29,806 nt of DNA from CAYXRK01 sp964467615 (lineage in GTDB: Bacteria > Hydrogenedentota > Hydrogenedentia > Hydrogenedentales > GCA-2746185): NCBI GenBank assembly GCA_964467615.1, contig CAYXRK010000039.1, forward strand, positions 1-29,806, given 5' to 3'. The translations under genes and the position numbers were made by a program. The notes under the pieces are model-generated. The model was not told the origin of the DNA and made no database searches. It worked only from the letters and a program-made list of their open reading frames with translations. How positions within the stretch are numbered: position 1 is the stretch's first letter; every line of letters begins with the position of its first letter. Shown here in pieces: positions 6,614 through 15,793 of the stretch.

Positions 6614-6960
6614 GGGACTACTCGCTCTACTTAGTTGAAATACTCGGAGCGCTCGATCGGATAGTGGAGTTTATCGAGGGACTCGATGCCGAAGGATTCT
6701 TCTCAGACGAGAAGACGAAGAGCGCGGTCGTCCGGCAAATCGAGATCATGGGCGAAGCGTCCAAGTGTCTGTCCCACGAGTTGCGTGAGCGGTATGCGGA
6801 GGTTCCTTGGCGTCGGCTGACCGGGATGCGGGACCGTCTGATTCACGCATATTTTGACGTCGATTACGGTTTCATTTGGAGTTTCATCGCGGAGGAGTTC
6901 GACGACATTCGGCTCCACCTGGAACGAGCTATACGAGAACTGGGACATCTCAATGACTAA
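6610..6960 (+). CDS. hepT: HepT-type HEPN-domain toxin (DUF86)
   Basis: 116 residues from ATG at 6610, which overlaps the mntA stop codon by four bases. The all-helical protein contains the HEPN ribonuclease motif RX4HXY: R74, H79 and Y81 in MRDRLIHAYFDVDYG. In characterised pairs this motif is catalytic and the tyrosine is the site AMPylated by MntA. Preceding features such as AVVRQIEIMGEASKCLS are typical of the family. All three motif residues are intact, so the toxin is likely functional. The order here is antitoxin first, toxin second. Confidence 0.9.
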   Translation: MRDYSLYLVEILGALDRIVEFIEGLDAEGFFSDEKTKSAVVRQIEIMGEASKCLSHELRERYAEVPWRRLTGMRDRLIHAYFDVDYGFIWSFIAEEFDDIRLHLERAIRELGHLND

Positions 6961-6984
6961 GAACCACCAAAGGAGCATTTCATC

Positions 6985-8427
6985 ATGGCAGTGACGGCGG
7001 CGGACCGGGCGTTGGCGTACCGGGTTGCGGACATTTCGCAGGCGGAGTACGGGCGTAAGGAGATTGACATTGCGGAGAAGGAGATGCCGGGGTTGATGGC
7101 GGTGCGGGATCGATATGCGCCGCAGCAACCGCTGGCGGGGTATCGCGTGGCGGGGTCGTTGCACATGACGATCCAGACGGCGGTGCTGATCGAGACGCTG
7201 ACGGCGCTGGGCGCGGACGTGCGCTGGGCGAGTTGCAACATTTACTCGACACAGGACCATGCGGCGGCGGCAATCGCGGCGGCGGACGTGCCGGTGTATG
7301 CGTGGAAGGGCGAGACGCTCGAGGAGTACTGGTGGTGCACATATCAGGCATTGACCTGGCCGGACGGGCGCGGACCGCAGCTTATTGTGGATGACGGTGG
7401 GGACGCGACGCTGCTGATACACCGGGGCGTCGAGTTCGAGGTGCACTACGAGAAGCACGGACGCTTGCCGGAAATCAGCCGGGCGAACAAGGAAATCGAG
7501 ATCATCGACACGTTGCTGCACAGGGTGCATGGCGACGATCCCAAGCATTGGCGTAAAGCCGCGGCGGATTGGATCGGGGTCTCGGAGGAAACGACGACGG
7601 GCGTGCACCGCTTGTATCAGATGATGAAGGAAGGCAAGTTGATCACGCGGGCGATCAACGTGAACGATTCGGTGACGAAGTCGAAGTTCGACAATTTGTA
7701 CGGATGCCGCGAGTCATTGGCGGACGGCATCAAGCGCGCGACGGACGTGATGATTGCGGGAAAGATCGTCGTGATCGCGGGTTATGGCGACGTGGGCAAG
7801 GGTTGCGCGGCCGCGATGAAGGGGCTGGGCGCGCGCGTGCTGGTGACGGAGATCGATCCGATTTGCGCGTTGCAGGCGTGCATGGAGGGGTATCAGGTCC
7901 TCACGATGGAAGAAGCCGCGAGCATGGGCGATATCTTCGTGACGACGACGGGATGTTGCGACGTCATCCGCGGCGAGCACATGGAGCAGATGAAGGACGA
8001 GGCGATCGTGTGCAACATCGGGCACTTCGATTCGGAGGTGCAGGTGTCGTACCTCGAGGGGCGGAAGGACGTCAAGGAAATCAACATCAAACCGCAGGTG
8101 GACAAGTTCGTGTTTCCGAATGGCAAGGCGATTGTCCTGTTGGCCCGCGGACGGCTAGTGAATTTGGGCTGCGCGACGGGGCATCCGTCGTTCGTGATGT
8201 CGAACAGTTTTACGAACCAGACGCTGGCGCAGATTTCACTGGCGACGGAAACAGCCAAGTACGAGATCGGCAAGGTGTACACGTTGCCGAAGGCGCTGGA
8301 CGAGGAAGTCGCGCGGCTGCACCTGGGCAAACTCGGCGCGAAGCTTACGCGGCTGACACCCGCGCAGGCGGAGTACATGGGCGTCTCGGCGGACGGACCG
8401 TATAAGCCGGAGCATTACCGGTATTAA
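6985..8427 (+). CDS. ahcY: Adenosylhomocysteinase
   Basis: 480 residues, full length for the bacterial enzyme. It hydrolyses S-adenosylhomocysteine to adenosine and homocysteine, relieving product inhibition of methyltransferases. Seen in the sequence: HMTIQTAVLIETL and CNIYSTQDHAAAAIA near the N-terminus, the NAD-binding loop GYGDVGKGCAAAMKGLGA at about residue 266, TEIDPICALQACMEGY, CNIGHFDSEV, GHPSFVMSNSF, and the usual C-terminus ending PYKPEHYRY. Shine-Dalgarno AAGGAG lies 10 bases upstream. No metK, metH or SAH riboswitch is next to it; it follows hepT by only 24 bases. Confidence 0.97.
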   Translation: MAVTAADRALAYRVADISQAEYGRKEIDIAEKEMPGLMAVRDRYAPQQPLAGYRVAGSLHMTIQTAVLIETLTALGADVRWASCNIYSTQDHAAAAIAAADVPVYAWKGETLEEYWWCTYQALTWPDGRGPQLIVDDGGDATLLIHRGVEFEVHYEKHGRLPEISRANKEIEIIDTLLHRVHGDDPKHWRKAAADWIGVSEETTTGVHRLYQMMKEGKLITRAINVNDSVTKSKFDNLYGCRESLADGIKRATDVMIAGKIVVIAGYGDVGKGCAAAMKGLGARVLVTEIDPICALQACMEGYQVLTMEEAASMGDIFVTTTGCCDVIRGEHMEQMKDEAIVCNIGHFDSEVQVSYLEGRKDVKEINIKPQVDKFVFPNGKAIVLLARGRLVNLGCATGHPSFVMSNSFTNQTLAQISLATETAKYEIGKVYTLPKALDEEVARLHLGKLGAKLTRLTPAQAEYMGVSADGPYKPEHYRY

Positions 8428-8471
8428 GAGTGTGAACGTGCGAAGGGAGAAGGGAATCTCCACGGGCGCGT

Positions 8472-8969
8472 TTATTCCCCCTTGGGCTTGTGGGGCGGAT
8501 TCATGTTTGCCTGCTGGGCGGCGCGCAATGCTTCGGTACGCCGCTGGAGCGCCTCGGCCGCTTGCCTTTGGGGACGGTTGAACTTTTCGCCTGCATAGTT
8601 GGACTTCTGTAGGTGCGCGATGAAGTTGGACAGCATTCTGCTTACTCTTCGCGCGAGGTCCTTGATAGCCGCGTACTGATCTTCGGTGATGTAAAGCTGG
8701 TCGTGTGCGATTTGGAGTTGCGCGCGGACTTCACCGGAGGATCCCTTAACGATAAAGAGAAACTGGATGAACTCGTCCCTACCGCCGCGCTCGTAGCCCT
8801 CGGCTATGTTTGACATGATGGAGACGCTCGCGCGGCGAATCTGGTCGCGCAGACCGAAATCGCGCGCGAACTCTCCTTCGCGGGTACACGCGTAGACCGC
8901 ATTCGTAAGTTCGCGCGCTCGCTGGTAGACGTGTAGGTCTTCGAACTTTTCGGCAGCTTTGCTGCTCAT
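8472..8969 (-). CDS. Four-helix-bundle protein (S23/23S rRNA intervening-sequence type)
   Basis: 165 residues. The family pattern is clear: FEDLHVYQRARELTNAVYA, then FGLRDQIRRASVSIMSNIAE, GYERGGRDEFIQFLFIVKGS and SSGEVRAQLQIAHDQ. Members form pentameric four-helix bundles and were first noted in intervening sequences of 23S rRNA genes; most, like this one, stand alone and have unknown function. The core is about 120 residues. The extra C-terminal 40-odd residues are charged and low in complexity (RPQRQAAEALQRRTEALRAA, ending HKPKGE). GAGGGG lies 9 bases before the ATG. The gene converges with ahcY. Confidence 0.88.
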   Translation of the reverse strand: MSSKAAEKFEDLHVYQRARELTNAVYACTREGEFARDFGLRDQIRRASVSIMSNIAEGYERGGRDEFIQFLFIVKGSSGEVRAQLQIAHDQLYITEDQYAAIKDLARRVSRMLSNFIAHLQKSNYAGEKFNRPQRQAAEALQRRTEALRAAQQANMNPPHKPKGE

Positions 8970-9056
8970 TCGCCAGACCCCTCGCGGCTATTTCATGCCG
9001 TCATACCCGATGATTCCTCATCCCCTTCGCACTCTTCGCACGTTCGCACCCTGTCG

Positions 9057-9725
9057 TCATTCTCGTTTCACCACACTGACCGCTTTCGCCAAGGTCTCGG
9101 CGATGAGGCGGGAGCCTTTTTCGTCGGGGTGGATGCCGTCGGGGAAGGTGTCGGCGTGGTCGTGGAGGGCGGCGTAGAGGTCGACGACGGTGAGGCCGAA
9201 TTCTTTTCCGAGTTTGTCGACGATTGGGATGGCTTCGTCTTTGATCATTGAATCGCTGATGCCGAACGCGTCGGTGAACGCCGGGACTGGACGGCAAAGG
9301 ATGATGGTTGGTTTCGACGGGAGCGCTTTGAGCGTCTGGATCATTTCGCGGTAGTCGGCTTCATAGTTTTCCTTGTTCCAGTTTTGGGGTTTCGAGTCGT
9401 TCGTGCCGAGTTTGATCGTGACGATATCGGCCCCGAACTCTTTCACGTTCTTGAATGCCGTGAGGCGCCAGTAGGGCAGGTCTCCTTTTTTCACCATCGT
9501 CGCGCCGCTGACGCCGAAGTTCTCGACTTGATAGGCGTCGCCGAGAATTTCCTGAAGCTGTGCGGGGTAGGCCTTGGCGCGGCCTCCTCCGGCGGCGGCG
9601 TTGGTGATGCTGTCGCCGATGCAGGCGACCTTGATTTTGGATTTGGACGCGGCGTCTTGCGCGGTGGCGAGGTAGAGGCCGGTGACGGCTAGGACGGCCG
9701 CGATTCGAGAAATTCTGTGTAGCAT
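9057..9725 (-). CDS. Secreted SGNH/GDSL-type esterase
   Basis: 222 residues with an N-terminal signal peptide (RISRIAAVLAVTGLYLATAQ). All four SGNH blocks are visible: block I CIGDSIT with the nucleophile S39, the block II glycine in NFGVSGATM, block III KLGTNDSKPQNW, and block V DGIHPDEKGS with D196 and H199. This family removes acyl groups from sugars, lipids or other esters outside the cytoplasm. The closest look is to sialate/carbohydrate O-acetylesterase-type proteins, but the substrate is unknown. A good Shine-Dalgarno GGAGGT precedes the ATG by 9 bases. Confidence 0.9.
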   Translation of the reverse strand: MLHRISRIAAVLAVTGLYLATAQDAASKSKIKVACIGDSITNAAAGGGRAKAYPAQLQEILGDAYQVENFGVSGATMVKKGDLPYWRLTAFKNVKEFGADIVTIKLGTNDSKPQNWNKENYEADYREMIQTLKALPSKPTIILCRPVPAFTDAFGISDSMIKDEAIPIVDKLGKEFGLTVVDLYAALHDHADTFPDGIHPDEKGSRLIAETLAKAVSVVKRE

Positions 9726-10191
9726 GGTCAGGGACCTCCAAAGAAAGCGGGCAGGATAGATGGATTCGCCGCGGAAAAGCTAGCGTAGCGAGTCCGAAAT
9801 TCCTTGGATACGCGTGGCCATCTTTGCGCCGCGAACTGATCGATGACGATGACGAATGACGAGCACGATGACGAAGACTGGTTTACCAAGAATAGGTACA
9901 GCGTCAATATTGGTGGCAATGCGTTTACGGGCCGACTCGCTGGCGTGTTCCGGGCCGAATCCCGTAGAATGGTGTTCAAATCGATTGGTGTGGCGTTGCG
10001 TGCGCTCGATACGACGGGAACCGCGCTAACATATTGGGGTATAACGAGTTAAGAAACTACGGGCGCTGCCGGCGATGGGTGCTCGTGACGGGATCAAACG
10101 CGATCCCGCCGATTCGCGTCTGACAGTTTTGGATCGGATTCCCGGCGAGGATCGCCGCTCGCGATTTTGCGCTCCTGGATTTTTGAGGCCC
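9726..10191. other. Divergent intergenic region between esterase and efflux genes
   Basis: About 465 bases. It contains a short GATGAC-type low-complexity run near 9840-9880. A 69-codon plus-strand frame (9843-10052) starts in that run and has no domain, so I do not call it. A TATAAC sits near 10039, upstream of the efflux operon, but no clear -35 partner was found. Confidence 0.4.
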
Positions 10192-11418
10192 ATGAAGAAA
10201 CTTCTACTCACACTCCTTTCGGCGGCAATCATTGTCGGCGGATATTTCATCAGCAGTTACTTCACTGCGGAGGACATACCGGCCGAGGCCGGTTTCTCGC
10301 ACGGCGATATGCCGGTCCGCGTCGAGGTAGCCGCGGCTGTACGGCAACCGTTGCGCGAAACGATCACGTATCCGGGATCGGTCGCTGCGGATGAGACCGT
10401 GTCGATCTCGCCGAAAGTGTCGGGGATCATCGAGGCGATCTTCGTCGAGTTCGGGCAGTTCGTGAAGCAGGGGGATCCGCTCGTCGAGTTGGACGATAGC
10501 GAGTTTGTCGAGCGTCTAAAGCAAGCGGAGGCAAACCTGCAACTATCAAAAGCGCAACGGAGCCGCACCGAAACGCAGTATCAACTGGCGGAGCGGGAGT
10601 TAGCGCGGGCGGAGCGTTCGGGCAAACAGGGCATCAGCAGCGAGCAGGCGCTGGACACCTCGCAGGCCGCGCGAGACTCTGCGCTAGCGGAGGTCGAAGT
10701 GGCCCACGCGGAGGTGCAGCGGATGCTGGCCTCCGTCGAGGAGGCGCAACTAAATGTCGCCAACACGCGCATCCAGTCGCCGCTGGAAGGCTGGGTACAG
10801 GCGCGCGAGTTCGACCCCGGCGCGCTTGCGTCGCCGTCTTCGCCGATACTGACGATCGTCGACACGGACCCGGCCGAAGTGGTGGTGTACGTTCCGGAGA
10901 AGGAATTTCCATTGGCCAGCATAGGCCGCACTGCGATGGTCTCGGCCGGGCGCGGGATGTTGAATTTCGAGGGGACGATCCAGCGCGTCGCGCCGTCGCT
11001 CAGCATGTCCACGCGGACGACGGAAGTGGTGATCATGGTGCCCAATCCGAACCAGGAACTGCGGCCGGGGATGTCGGCGGACGTGACCTTGGTCGCGCGC
11101 GAGGACGCCAACGCCCTCGTCGTGCCGTCGCCCGCGCTGGTGTTTCGCGAAGGCAACATGCAGGCGTTTCGCGTGGTGGACGGCAAGGCGGCCGCGACTA
11201 CCGTGGAAGTCGGAATCGAGCAGGATGGCGTATCGCAAATCCTGTCGGGTTTGAACGAAGGGGACAAAGTCATCGTCAAGGGCCAGTTCATGATCAACGA
11301 CGAGCAACCCGTCGACGATGGTTCCGGCGGGAATGAGGGGAGCGGTTGGTCCGGCGGGCCGGGCGCGGGTGGGCGTCCAGGTGGCGGCACGCCGTCGGGC
11401 GGTGCGCGGCCTCACTAA
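10192..11418 (+). CDS. RND efflux periplasmic adaptor (membrane fusion protein)
   Basis: 408 residues from ATG at 10192, chosen because it begins a signal/anchor (MKKLLLTLLSAAIIVGGYFI) and has GAGG just upstream. Residues of about 60-110 form the first half of the lipoyl/barrel-sandwich domain (VSISPKVSGIIEAIFVEFGQ, VKQGDPLVELDD). A long alpha-helical hairpin follows (EANLQLSKAQRSRTETQYQL to SVEEAQLNVANTRI), then the second lipoyl half (IQSPLEGWVQAREFDPGALA), beta-barrel and membrane-proximal domains. The C-terminus is a glycine/serine-rich tail. The protein links the inner-membrane pump to an outer-membrane channel. Its TAA stop overlaps the ATG of the permease by one base. No outer-membrane factor gene is present nearby. 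Confidence 0.95.
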   Translation: MKKLLLTLLSAAIIVGGYFISSYFTAEDIPAEAGFSHGDMPVRVEVAAAVRQPLRETITYPGSVAADETVSISPKVSGIIEAIFVEFGQFVKQGDPLVELDDSEFVERLKQAEANLQLSKAQRSRTETQYQLAERELARAERSGKQGISSEQALDTSQAARDSALAEVEVAHAEVQRMLASVEEAQLNVANTRIQSPLEGWVQAREFDPGALASPSSPILTIVDTDPAEVVVYVPEKEFPLASIGRTAMVSAGRGMLNFEGTIQRVAPSLSMSTRTTEVVIMVPNPNQELRPGMSADVTLVAREDANALVVPSPALVFREGNMQAFRVVDGKAAATTVEVGIEQDGVSQILSGLNEGDKVIVKGQFMINDEQPVDDGSGGNEGSGWSGGPGAGGRPGGGTPSGGARPH

Positions 11419-14400
11419 TGAAGATGACGGAGATAGCGGTCGACCGGCCGATCACCGCGTCGATGCTTGTTGGCATCGTGATCGTGGTGAGCATGGTCGC
11501 GTTCACGCGAATCCCAATCGACCTGATGCCGGACATTCAATTTCCCTCGCTGTCGTTATCGGTGACGTATCGAGGAGCGACGCCCGAGGAAATCGAGACG
11601 ATCATCACGCGGCCTATCGAAGAGGCGATGGGGTCGGTCGACAACATCGATTCGATGGAGACGACCTCGGCGGAGGAGCAGGCGAGTATCCGCCTGATGT
11701 TCAACTGGGGCACGGACATCGACGAGGCCGCGAACGACGTCCGCGAGCGTCTGGACCGCGTTCGCGGGTCCTTCCCGGACGAAGTCAACCCGCCGGTCAT
11801 GTACAAATTCGACGTAAATCAGAGCCCGGTCTTCCGATTGGGACTGTCGTCGGACACCGTGCCGGCATCAGACCTGCGGTATCTCGCCGAGCACACTCTC
11901 AAGCCGAGGCTCGAGCGCATCGCGGGCGTCGCGTCCGTGGACGTGGGCGGCGGTCGGCTTCGCGAAATCCAGGTCAATCTCTCGCAGGAAAAACTTGACG
12001 CGTTGCAGCTTTCTCCGCAAGCCATCGTGCAATCCATCCGGTCCGAGAACATCAATCTGCCCGCGGGCGAGGTCTACTCCGGCGACAGTCATCTCGCCAT
12101 GCGCACGAGGGGCCAATTCATCAAACCGGACGAATTGAAGGACATCGTCGTCGCGACGCGCGAGAGCGTGCCTATCTATCTACGGGACGTGGCCGAGATC
12201 GAAGACGGGCTGGACGAGTTGCGCCGCGTCGAACGTGTCGACGGCGAGTCGGCGATCAGCATGTTTCTGTTCAAGCAGTCCGGGAGCAACACGGTCAGTG
12301 TGGCGACGCAGGTCCAGGATGAAATCGAAGAAATCCGACACGACTATCCGCACTTGAATCTGCTGGTGTTGTTCGACAATTCGAAATTCATCAAGGACGC
12401 GATATCGGATGTGCAGGACGCGGCGTTGTACGGCACGCTGATCGCGATCTGCGTGCTTTTGATTTTCTTGCGCGACGTACGGGCGACAATCGTCGTGGCG
12501 AGCACGATCCCGGTGTCGATCATGGCGACGTTTTCGCTCATGTATTTTGCAGGTTTCACCTTGAATATTGTCTCGTTCGGCGGCCTCGCGCTGGGCATCG
12601 GGCTATTGGTCGATAACAGCATCGTGGTATTGGAGAACATCTACCGTCACCGGGAGGCCGGCGCCGATGGGCGGACGGCCGCGATCAAGGGAACGGTCGA
12701 AGTGACGGCGCCGATTATCGCGTCGACGTTTACCAACCTCGTGGTGTTTCTGCCGCTGCTGTTTCTATCCGGCGCGGCGAGCATTATGTTCACGCAGTTG
12801 GCCTATGTGGTCGCGTTCAGTTCGATGTTTTCGCTCATCTTCAGCCTGACCTTGGTGCCGACACTTGCGCGGATTTTACTGGTCAACGAAGCCAGCGAGA
12901 AGTCGCCGCACGATACCGTCGGTTGGAAGGTGTTCCTCTGGGGCGAGCGGGTCCTGCGAATGATGGAGGACCGTTATCGCGGGGTACTCCATTTCGCGCT
13001 CGCGCACCGGTTCATCATAGTGACCGTGAGCGCTACTTTGTTCGCGGTGTCGTTGCCGATGTTTAAGCTTTTGGGCTTCGAATACATGCCAACGGCGGAC
13101 GAGGGCGAAGTCCGCGTGTTCGGGCGAATGGCGGCGGGCACGCGGCTCGAGGTGATGGAGGAGGCCTTCACGAAACTGGAAGGCATCGTGCGCGAGGAAT
13201 TCGGCAACGAGATCAAGCACGTGTCTACGCGGTTCGGCGAAGGGAGTTCGATGCGTTCGAGCGGCGCGAACTCGGGCTCGATGGACATTATTTTGAAGGA
13301 CCGCGGGGAGCGCGCGGAGTCGAGCGAAGAGATCGCGAACAGGATACGTCCGGCCATCGGGGGCATTCCTGGATTGCGCGCCTTTGCACGCGCGAGCGGC
13401 GGCTTGTTCATCTTCCGCATGATCACGCCGGAGGGCGACAATATCGGCGTCGAGGTGCGGGGCTATGATCGGGACGAAGGGTTGCGCGTGGCCGAAGAGG
13501 TGCGCAAGAAACTCGAGACGATCGAAGGCATCACGGACGCGCAGATCAGCCGGAGCGAGGGGAGGCCGGAAATTGGCTTGCAGATTGATAGGTACAAGGC
13601 GTCTGAGGCGGGATTGACGGTATCCTCGATCGCGGAAAACATTCGGACCAACTTTGGTGGAATCGTCGCGACGCGCTACCGGGAAGGCGGCGAGGAGTAC
13701 GACGTATTGGTGCGGTTGCGCGAGGCGGACCGCGAGACGATCAAGGATCTTCAGACGCACTGGATCACCGGGCCTTCCGGCGAGCGCGTGCCGGCGAGCA
13801 ATTTCCTGACGGAAAGCCGCGAGATAGGCCCCTCTGAGATTTCGCGCAAGGACCAGGAACGCATCTTGCAGGTCTCCGCCGATCTGGAACCGCTTTACAG
13901 CCTTGGCAACGTCATGAAAGAAGTCAAGAGCGAGTTGGAGACGATCCAATTGCCGGAGGATTTTACGTTGGTGTACGGCGGCGAGTACGAAGAACAAGAG
14001 AAGTCATACCGCGAATTGATGCTGGGGATAATCCTCGCGATCGTGCTCGTATACATGGTGATGGCCGCGCAATTCGAATCATTCCTCCAACCGCTCGTGG
14101 TCATGTTCTCGATACCCTTTGCGGCGATCGGCGTATTGGGCATCATGTGGTTAACGAAAACAACGGTAAACGTACAGTCCGTTCTCGGAATGATCGTGCT
14201 CGTCGGCATCGTCGTGAACAATGCCATCGTGCTCGTGGACTACATCAACATGCTGCGGCGCGACCACGGCTACTCGCTGCACGAGGCCGTTGAACAGGGC
14301 GGACGCCGGCGCCTGCGCCCGATCATGATGACCACGATGACGACCGTGCTCGCGTTGGTGCCCTTGGCGATCGGTATCGGGTCCGGCGGAGATTTGCAGG

Positions 14401-14549
14401 CGCCGATGGCGCGCGTGATTTTCGGCGGCATGCTGACCTCGACACTGATTACGTTGGTCTTCGTGCCGATTGTGTACACGTCCGTCGAGGAATACTTCGA
14501 ACGCCGCAAGCAGCGCGTCGCTGAACTATCTGCGCTTGCCGCTAAGTAA
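11418..14549 (+). CDS. RND efflux permease (HAE/AcrB-like)
   Basis: 1043 residues from ATG at 11418, overlapping the adaptor's stop as TAATG. The architecture is the standard twelve-helix RND pump with two large periplasmic loops: N-terminal ITASMLVGIVIVVSMVAF, FTRIPIDLMPDIQFP and YRGATPEEIETIITRPIEEA, followed by two repeats of six helices. It should export a hydrophobic compound using proton motive force. In TM4 the AcrB D407/D408 pair corresponds to D399-N400 (GLLVDNSIVVLENI), and the TM10 lysine is replaced by N934 (VVNNAIVLVDY). This variant motif set recurs in many RND subfamilies outside AcrB and is not by itself a sign of inactivity. Substrate unknown. Confidence 0.95.
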   Translation: MKMTEIAVDRPITASMLVGIVIVVSMVAFTRIPIDLMPDIQFPSLSLSVTYRGATPEEIETIITRPIEEAMGSVDNIDSMETTSAEEQASIRLMFNWGTDIDEAANDVRERLDRVRGSFPDEVNPPVMYKFDVNQSPVFRLGLSSDTVPASDLRYLAEHTLKPRLERIAGVASVDVGGGRLREIQVNLSQEKLDALQLSPQAIVQSIRSENINLPAGEVYSGDSHLAMRTRGQFIKPDELKDIVVATRESVPIYLRDVAEIEDGLDELRRVERVDGESAISMFLFKQSGSNTVSVATQVQDEIEEIRHDYPHLNLLVLFDNSKFIKDAISDVQDAALYGTLIAICVLLIFLRDVRATIVVASTIPVSIMATFSLMYFAGFTLNIVSFGGLALGIGLLVDNSIVVLENIYRHREAGADGRTAAIKGTVEVTAPIIASTFTNLVVFLPLLFLSGAASIMFTQLAYVVAFSSMFSLIFSLTLVPTLARILLVNEASEKSPHDTVGWKVFLWGERVLRMMEDRYRGVLHFALAHRFIIVTVSATLFAVSLPMFKLLGFEYMPTADEGEVRVFGRMAAGTRLEVMEEAFTKLEGIVREEFGNEIKHVSTRFGEGSSMRSSGANSGSMDIILKDRGERAESSEEIANRIRPAIGGIPGLRAFARASGGLFIFRMITPEGDNIGVEVRGYDRDEGLRVAEEVRKKLETIEGITDAQISRSEGRPEIGLQIDRYKASEAGLTVSSIAENIRTNFGGIVATRYREGGEEYDVLVRLREADRETIKDLQTHWITGPSGERVPASNFLTESREIGPSEISRKDQERILQVSADLEPLYSLGNVMKEVKSELETIQLPEDFTLVYGGEYEEQEKSYRELMLGIILAIVLVYMVMAAQFESFLQPLVVMFSIPFAAIGVLGIMWLTKTTVNVQSVLGMIVLVGIVVNNAIVLVDYINMLRRDHGYSLHEAVEQGGRRRLRPIMMTTMTTVLALVPLAIGIGSGGDLQAPMARVIFGGMLTSTLITLVFVPIVYTSVEEYFERRKQRVAELSALAAK

Positions 14550-14563
14550 GCGTCTCGGTCCTG

Positions 14564-15175
14564 ATGAGCGCCGGAAAGCCCGCGAGAACCATTGTCATCG
14601 GCTCGGGAAACCGCGACAAGGCCGCGGAACTTCGCGTGCTCTTGCAGAACACCAATTGGGTGGTCAAGGGCCTAGGCGAATTTGATCCCATCGCGGAACC
14701 TGTAGAAGACGGCGACACCTTCGAAGCCAACGCGTTACTCAAGGCGCGATACTACGCGGTGTCGACGGGGCACCCGGCTGTCGCGGATGATTCCGGAATC
14801 GAAGTGGACGCGCTCGGCGGCAGGCCGGGCATCTATTCGGCGCGGTACGCTGGCGAGGGATGTTCCTACGCGGACAACAACCGGAAACTTCTCGATGAGC
14901 TTTCGAGAGTTCCGGCCCCGAAACGCGGGGCGCGCTTCGTATGCTGCGCCGCGTTTGTCGATGGCAATGGGCGGGAACATGTTGTGCGCGGGACCGTCGA
15001 GGGCCGGGTGGCCAATGCGCCGCGCGGCGCGAACGGGTTTGGCTACGATCCACTGTTCATCTCGGAGGGATCAGAGCAAACTTTCGGCGAACTCGCGCCC
15101 CAAGCCAAACACGCCATAAGCCACCGCGGCCGCGCCTTCCGGGAATTGGCTAAATACCTCGCGCAACTGCCGTGA
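14564..15175 (+). CDS. rdgB: XTP/dITP pyrophosphatase (HAM1/RdgB)
   Basis: 203 residues, full length. It removes non-canonical purine nucleotides (dITP, XTP) by cutting them to the monophosphate, protecting DNA and RNA. Family motifs are all present: SGNRDKAAEL near residue 14, DDSGIEVDALGGRPGIYSAR starting at D75, GFGYDPLF at 158-165, and K182 followed by SHRGRA at 186-191. It begins 14 bases after the efflux permease stop, so it may be read from the same transcript. No strong Shine-Dalgarno is seen. Confidence 0.95.
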   Translation: MSAGKPARTIVIGSGNRDKAAELRVLLQNTNWVVKGLGEFDPIAEPVEDGDTFEANALLKARYYAVSTGHPAVADDSGIEVDALGGRPGIYSARYAGEGCSYADNNRKLLDELSRVPAPKRGARFVCCAAFVDGNGREHVVRGTVEGRVANAPRGANGFGYDPLFISEGSEQTFGELAPQAKHAISHRGRAFRELAKYLAQLP

Positions 15176-15300
15176 GGTCCCGCGAATTGGAATCACCCGA
15201 GACTCAAGTCGTAAACTTCTCAGACGATCGGATCGGGCAGCGGGACGGCACGCAGGACGCCCGGGCTGGTGGCAAATCGAACAAAACAGGAGACAAGTGG

Positions 15301-15720
15301 ATGAACACCCCTGATATTGATCTGGCGACGGCGCAAGCGGTGATTACCGCCGCGATTGCAAAGGCGGACGCGACGCACACGCTGATGGACATTGCGGTGG
15401 TCGACGCGGGCGCAAATTTGAAAGCGTTCGTACGGATGGACGGCGCGTGGCTTGGCAGCATCGACATCGCCATTAAGAAGGCGAAGACCGCGCGGTATTT
15501 CGAGTTCCCGACGGGCGAGATCGGCAAACTGAGCCAGCCCGGCGCTCCGCTCTTCGGCATCGAACATTCCAACGGCGGCCTCATCTCGTTTCCCGGCGGC
15601 CTCCCGCTCAAGAACGCCAAGGGCCAAGTCATCGGCGCGGTGGGCGTCTCGGGCTCGACCGTCGAGAACGACCACGCCGTAGCCAGCGCGGGGGCCGAAG
15701 CGGCGACGAAGGCCAACTGA
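15301..15720 (+). CDS. GlcG/HbpS-family protein (DUF336)
   Basis: 139 residues from ATG at 15301, preceded by AGGAGA at a good distance; longer in-frame starts lie in noncoding-like sequence. The family pattern is clear: DLATAQAVITAAIAKA, DIAVVDAGANLKAFVRMDGA, IAIKKAKTARYFEFPTGE, GGLPLKNAKGQVIGAVGVSG. HbpS binds haem in an extracytoplasmic redox-sensing system and GlcG belongs to glycolate loci; most other members have no known role. No signal peptide, partner kinase or glycolate oxidase gene is seen here. A strong hairpin follows the stop codon. Confidence 0.9.
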   Translation: MNTPDIDLATAQAVITAAIAKADATHTLMDIAVVDAGANLKAFVRMDGAWLGSIDIAIKKAKTARYFEFPTGEIGKLSQPGAPLFGIEHSNGGLISFPGGLPLKNAKGQVIGAVGVSGSTVENDHAVASAGAEAATKAN

Positions 15721-15722
15721 AC

Positions 15723-15745
15723 TCCCGCCCTTTACCAGGGCGGGA
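15723..15745 (+). terminator. Stem-loop terminator after GlcG-like gene
   Basis: A perfect 9-bp GC-rich stem, TCCCGCCCT/AGGGCGGGA, with a 5-base TTACC loop starts two bases after the stop codon. The following sequence (TAGTTG) has only a weak T run, so termination may be partial or factor-dependent. Confidence 0.6.
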
Positions 15746-15793
15746 TAGTTGACAGCCACTTATTTTCTGAGGTGTGTGGAGAAAGGGTCAACC

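Noticed and set aside
8428..8471. Weak hairpin GGAGA/TCTCC after ahcY as a terminator
   Set aside because: Only 5 bp with no T run; too weak to call.
9843..10052. 69-codon plus-strand frame starting MTMTNDEHDDEDW
   Set aside because: It starts in a GATGAC low-complexity run, has no ribosome site or domain, and is more likely noncoding.
12612..12617. Loss of the second TM4 aspartate (D399-N400) in the RND permease as a sign of inactivity
   Set aside because: The VDNSIVVLEN and VVNNAIVLVDY motif set occurs in many intact RND pumps outside the AcrB group.
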